Assembly: GCA_030668345.1 (NCBI GenBank)
Contig: DAOUUD010000103.1
Coordinates: 1 to 6,369 of the forward strand
Origin: Candidatus Cloacimonadota bacterium
GTDB lineage: Bacteria; Cloacimonadota; Cloacimonadia; Cloacimonadales; TCS61
Direction: 5' to 3'
DNA length: 6,369 nucleotides
The translations under genes were made by a program, and so were the position numbers. Shown piece after piece: positions 5,637 through 6,369 of this stretch (position 1 is its first letter; each line of letters begins with the position of its first letter). The notes below the pieces were generated by a model. That model saw only the letters and a program-made list of their open reading frames with translations. It had not been told where the DNA came from and did not search any database.

Positions 5637-6293
5637 ATGAAATTTGAAGATCAAAGAAAAGCAATGGTAAAATACCATCTGCTGGCTCGGGGAGTGGCTT
5701 CCAAAAGAGTTATCGAAGCTTTTCTAAAAGTACCGCGTGAGCTTTTTGTTCCCCGACAGATAAGGCATCTTTCTTACAATGATTCACCCCTTAGTATAGG
5801 TGAGGGACAAACAATTTCCCAGCCTTATATTGTGGCTTTGATGATGGATTTGATAGATATTCAATCTTCTGACAAAATTTTAGAGATCGGGACAGGATCG
5901 GGTTATCAAACAGCTCTGCTGGCAGAGATCGCAAAAGAAGTATACACCGTGGAGAGGATTCCAGTTCTATTAAACAGAGCAAAAACCCTTTTGAATGAAA
6001 TGGATTATGAAAATATTTTCTATAAAATTGGAGATGGTACCAAAGGCTGGGAAAATGGAATACCTTCCTGCCTTGAATTTAATAAGATAATTGTAGCAGC
6101 TGCAGCACCGGATATTCCAGAGAGTTTGATAAACCAACTGGCTATGGATGGTAAAATGGTGATCCCAACCGGAAACAGAGCATTTCAAAATCTTATCGTG
6201 ATAAATAAAACCAGTGAAGGAACTATTCATACAAATCATGGTGGTTGTGCATTTGTACCGCTTATTGGAGAGGAAGGATGGTATGAAGGTTAA
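5637..6293 (+). CDS. pcm: Protein-L-isoaspartate O-methyltransferase
   Basis: Uses S-adenosylmethionine to methylate L-isoaspartyl residues formed by ageing of Asn and Asp, starting their repair in damaged cytoplasmic proteins. The 218-residue length is normal. The N-terminal helix region RVIEAFLKVPRELFVP (24-39) and IGEGQTISQPYIVALM (54-69) are family hallmarks; the latter includes the substrate-binding Ser61. SAM motif I is LEIGTGSGYQTALLAE (82-97), with the acidic partner Glu106 in VYTVERI (102-108). GDGTKGW (132-138) and IIVAAAAPDIPESL (151-164) are later conserved blocks, and the end FVPLIGEEGW (206-215) is the typical family close. The start at ATG 5637 has GAGG (5629-5632) 4 nt upstream. 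It lies directly behind surE, in line with a shared stress-survival role. An unidentified gene starts 11 nt before its stop codon ends. Confidence 0.97.
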   Translation: MKFEDQRKAMVKYHLLARGVASKRVIEAFLKVPRELFVPRQIRHLSYNDSPLSIGEGQTISQPYIVALMMDLIDIQSSDKILEIGTGSGYQTALLAEIAKEVYTVERIPVLLNRAKTLLNEMDYENIFYKIGDGTKGWENGIPSCLEFNKIIVAAAAPDIPESLINQLAMDGKMVIPTGNRAFQNLIVINKTSEGTIHTNHGGCAFVPLIGEEGWYEG

Positions 6294-6369
6294 ATTGCTG
6301 ATGATCTTATTTGGAGCCCAAAACATTCAAGCTATGAAGAGTGCTAAAATGGGGGTAATCTCTCCTATA
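6283..6369 (+). CDS. Unidentified gene, 5' end only (29 codons)
   Basis: An open frame runs from ATG 6283 to the window edge without a stop. It begins inside the last codons of pcm, an 11-nt overlap, in a different frame. AGGAAGG (6271-6277) stands 5 nt upstream, the same spacing seen at other starts here. The start reads MKVKLLMILFGAQNIQAMKS and continues AKMGVISPI. It has a short hydrophobic stretch after a basic N-terminus, but I cannot tell a signal sequence from a buried strand and helix with so few residues. By position it should be the fourth gene of the glycosyltransferase-surE-pcm operon. I do not recognise the family. Chance openness over 87 nt is possible, but the ribosome site and overlap make a real gene more likely. 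Confidence 0.55.
   Translation, partial: MKVKLLMILFGAQNIQAMKSAKMGVISPI

Noticed and set aside
5970..6326. Minus-strand open frame of 118 codons opposite pcm
   Set aside because: It is antisense to conserved Pcm motifs and has no sign of coding of its own.

Overview
This AT-rich window carries eight genes with short spacers and no rRNA, tRNA, CRISPR array or insertion sequence that I can see. Most starts have a GGAG/AGGAG Shine-Dalgarno 4-5 nt upstream, and GTG and TTG starts are used. A bacterium is clear from the SurE/Pcm pair, the lipoprotein signal and the ABC transporter. The AT-rich genes, GGAGG sites and CsgG/TolB-like secreted protein would fit an FCB-group lineage such as Cloacimonadota, but that is a low-confidence impression from gene content only.

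The left half (1-4034) is on the minus strand. From the centre outward it reads: rocD (ornithine aminotransferase), a strong intrinsic terminator, then a tight three-gene cluster. That cluster holds an NMT1/THI5-like substrate-binding lipoprotein, an SsuC/TauC/ThiX-type permease and thiamine pyrophosphokinase. Read together, the cluster suggests import of thiamine or a related compound, followed by conversion of thiamine to thiamine diphosphate. No ATPase gene lies in the cluster, so the transporter is incomplete here. Further left is the 5' part of a secreted protein that starts at GTG (359) and runs off the window edge.

The right half (4173-6369) is on the plus strand and looks like one operon. 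A family 2 glycosyltransferase of the dolichyl-phosphate-mannose-synthase type overlaps surE by ATGA. pcm follows 13 nt later, and an unidentified gene starts inside the end of pcm and leaves the window. SurE (survival nucleotidase) and Pcm (isoaspartyl repair methyltransferase) are a classic stress-survival pair.

The two halves diverge from a 138-bp intergenic region. It holds a good sigma70-like promoter for the plus operon (TTGACA, 17 nt, TATATA). The -35 box is one arm of a 7-bp inverted repeat whose other arm gives a mirror-image TTGACA facing rocD. The most interesting points are the ATPase-less thiamine-type transporter cluster, the terminator placed almost on top of that cluster's ribosome binding site, and the symmetric divergent control region. 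I see no clearly undescribed system; most of the window is ordinary core metabolism.
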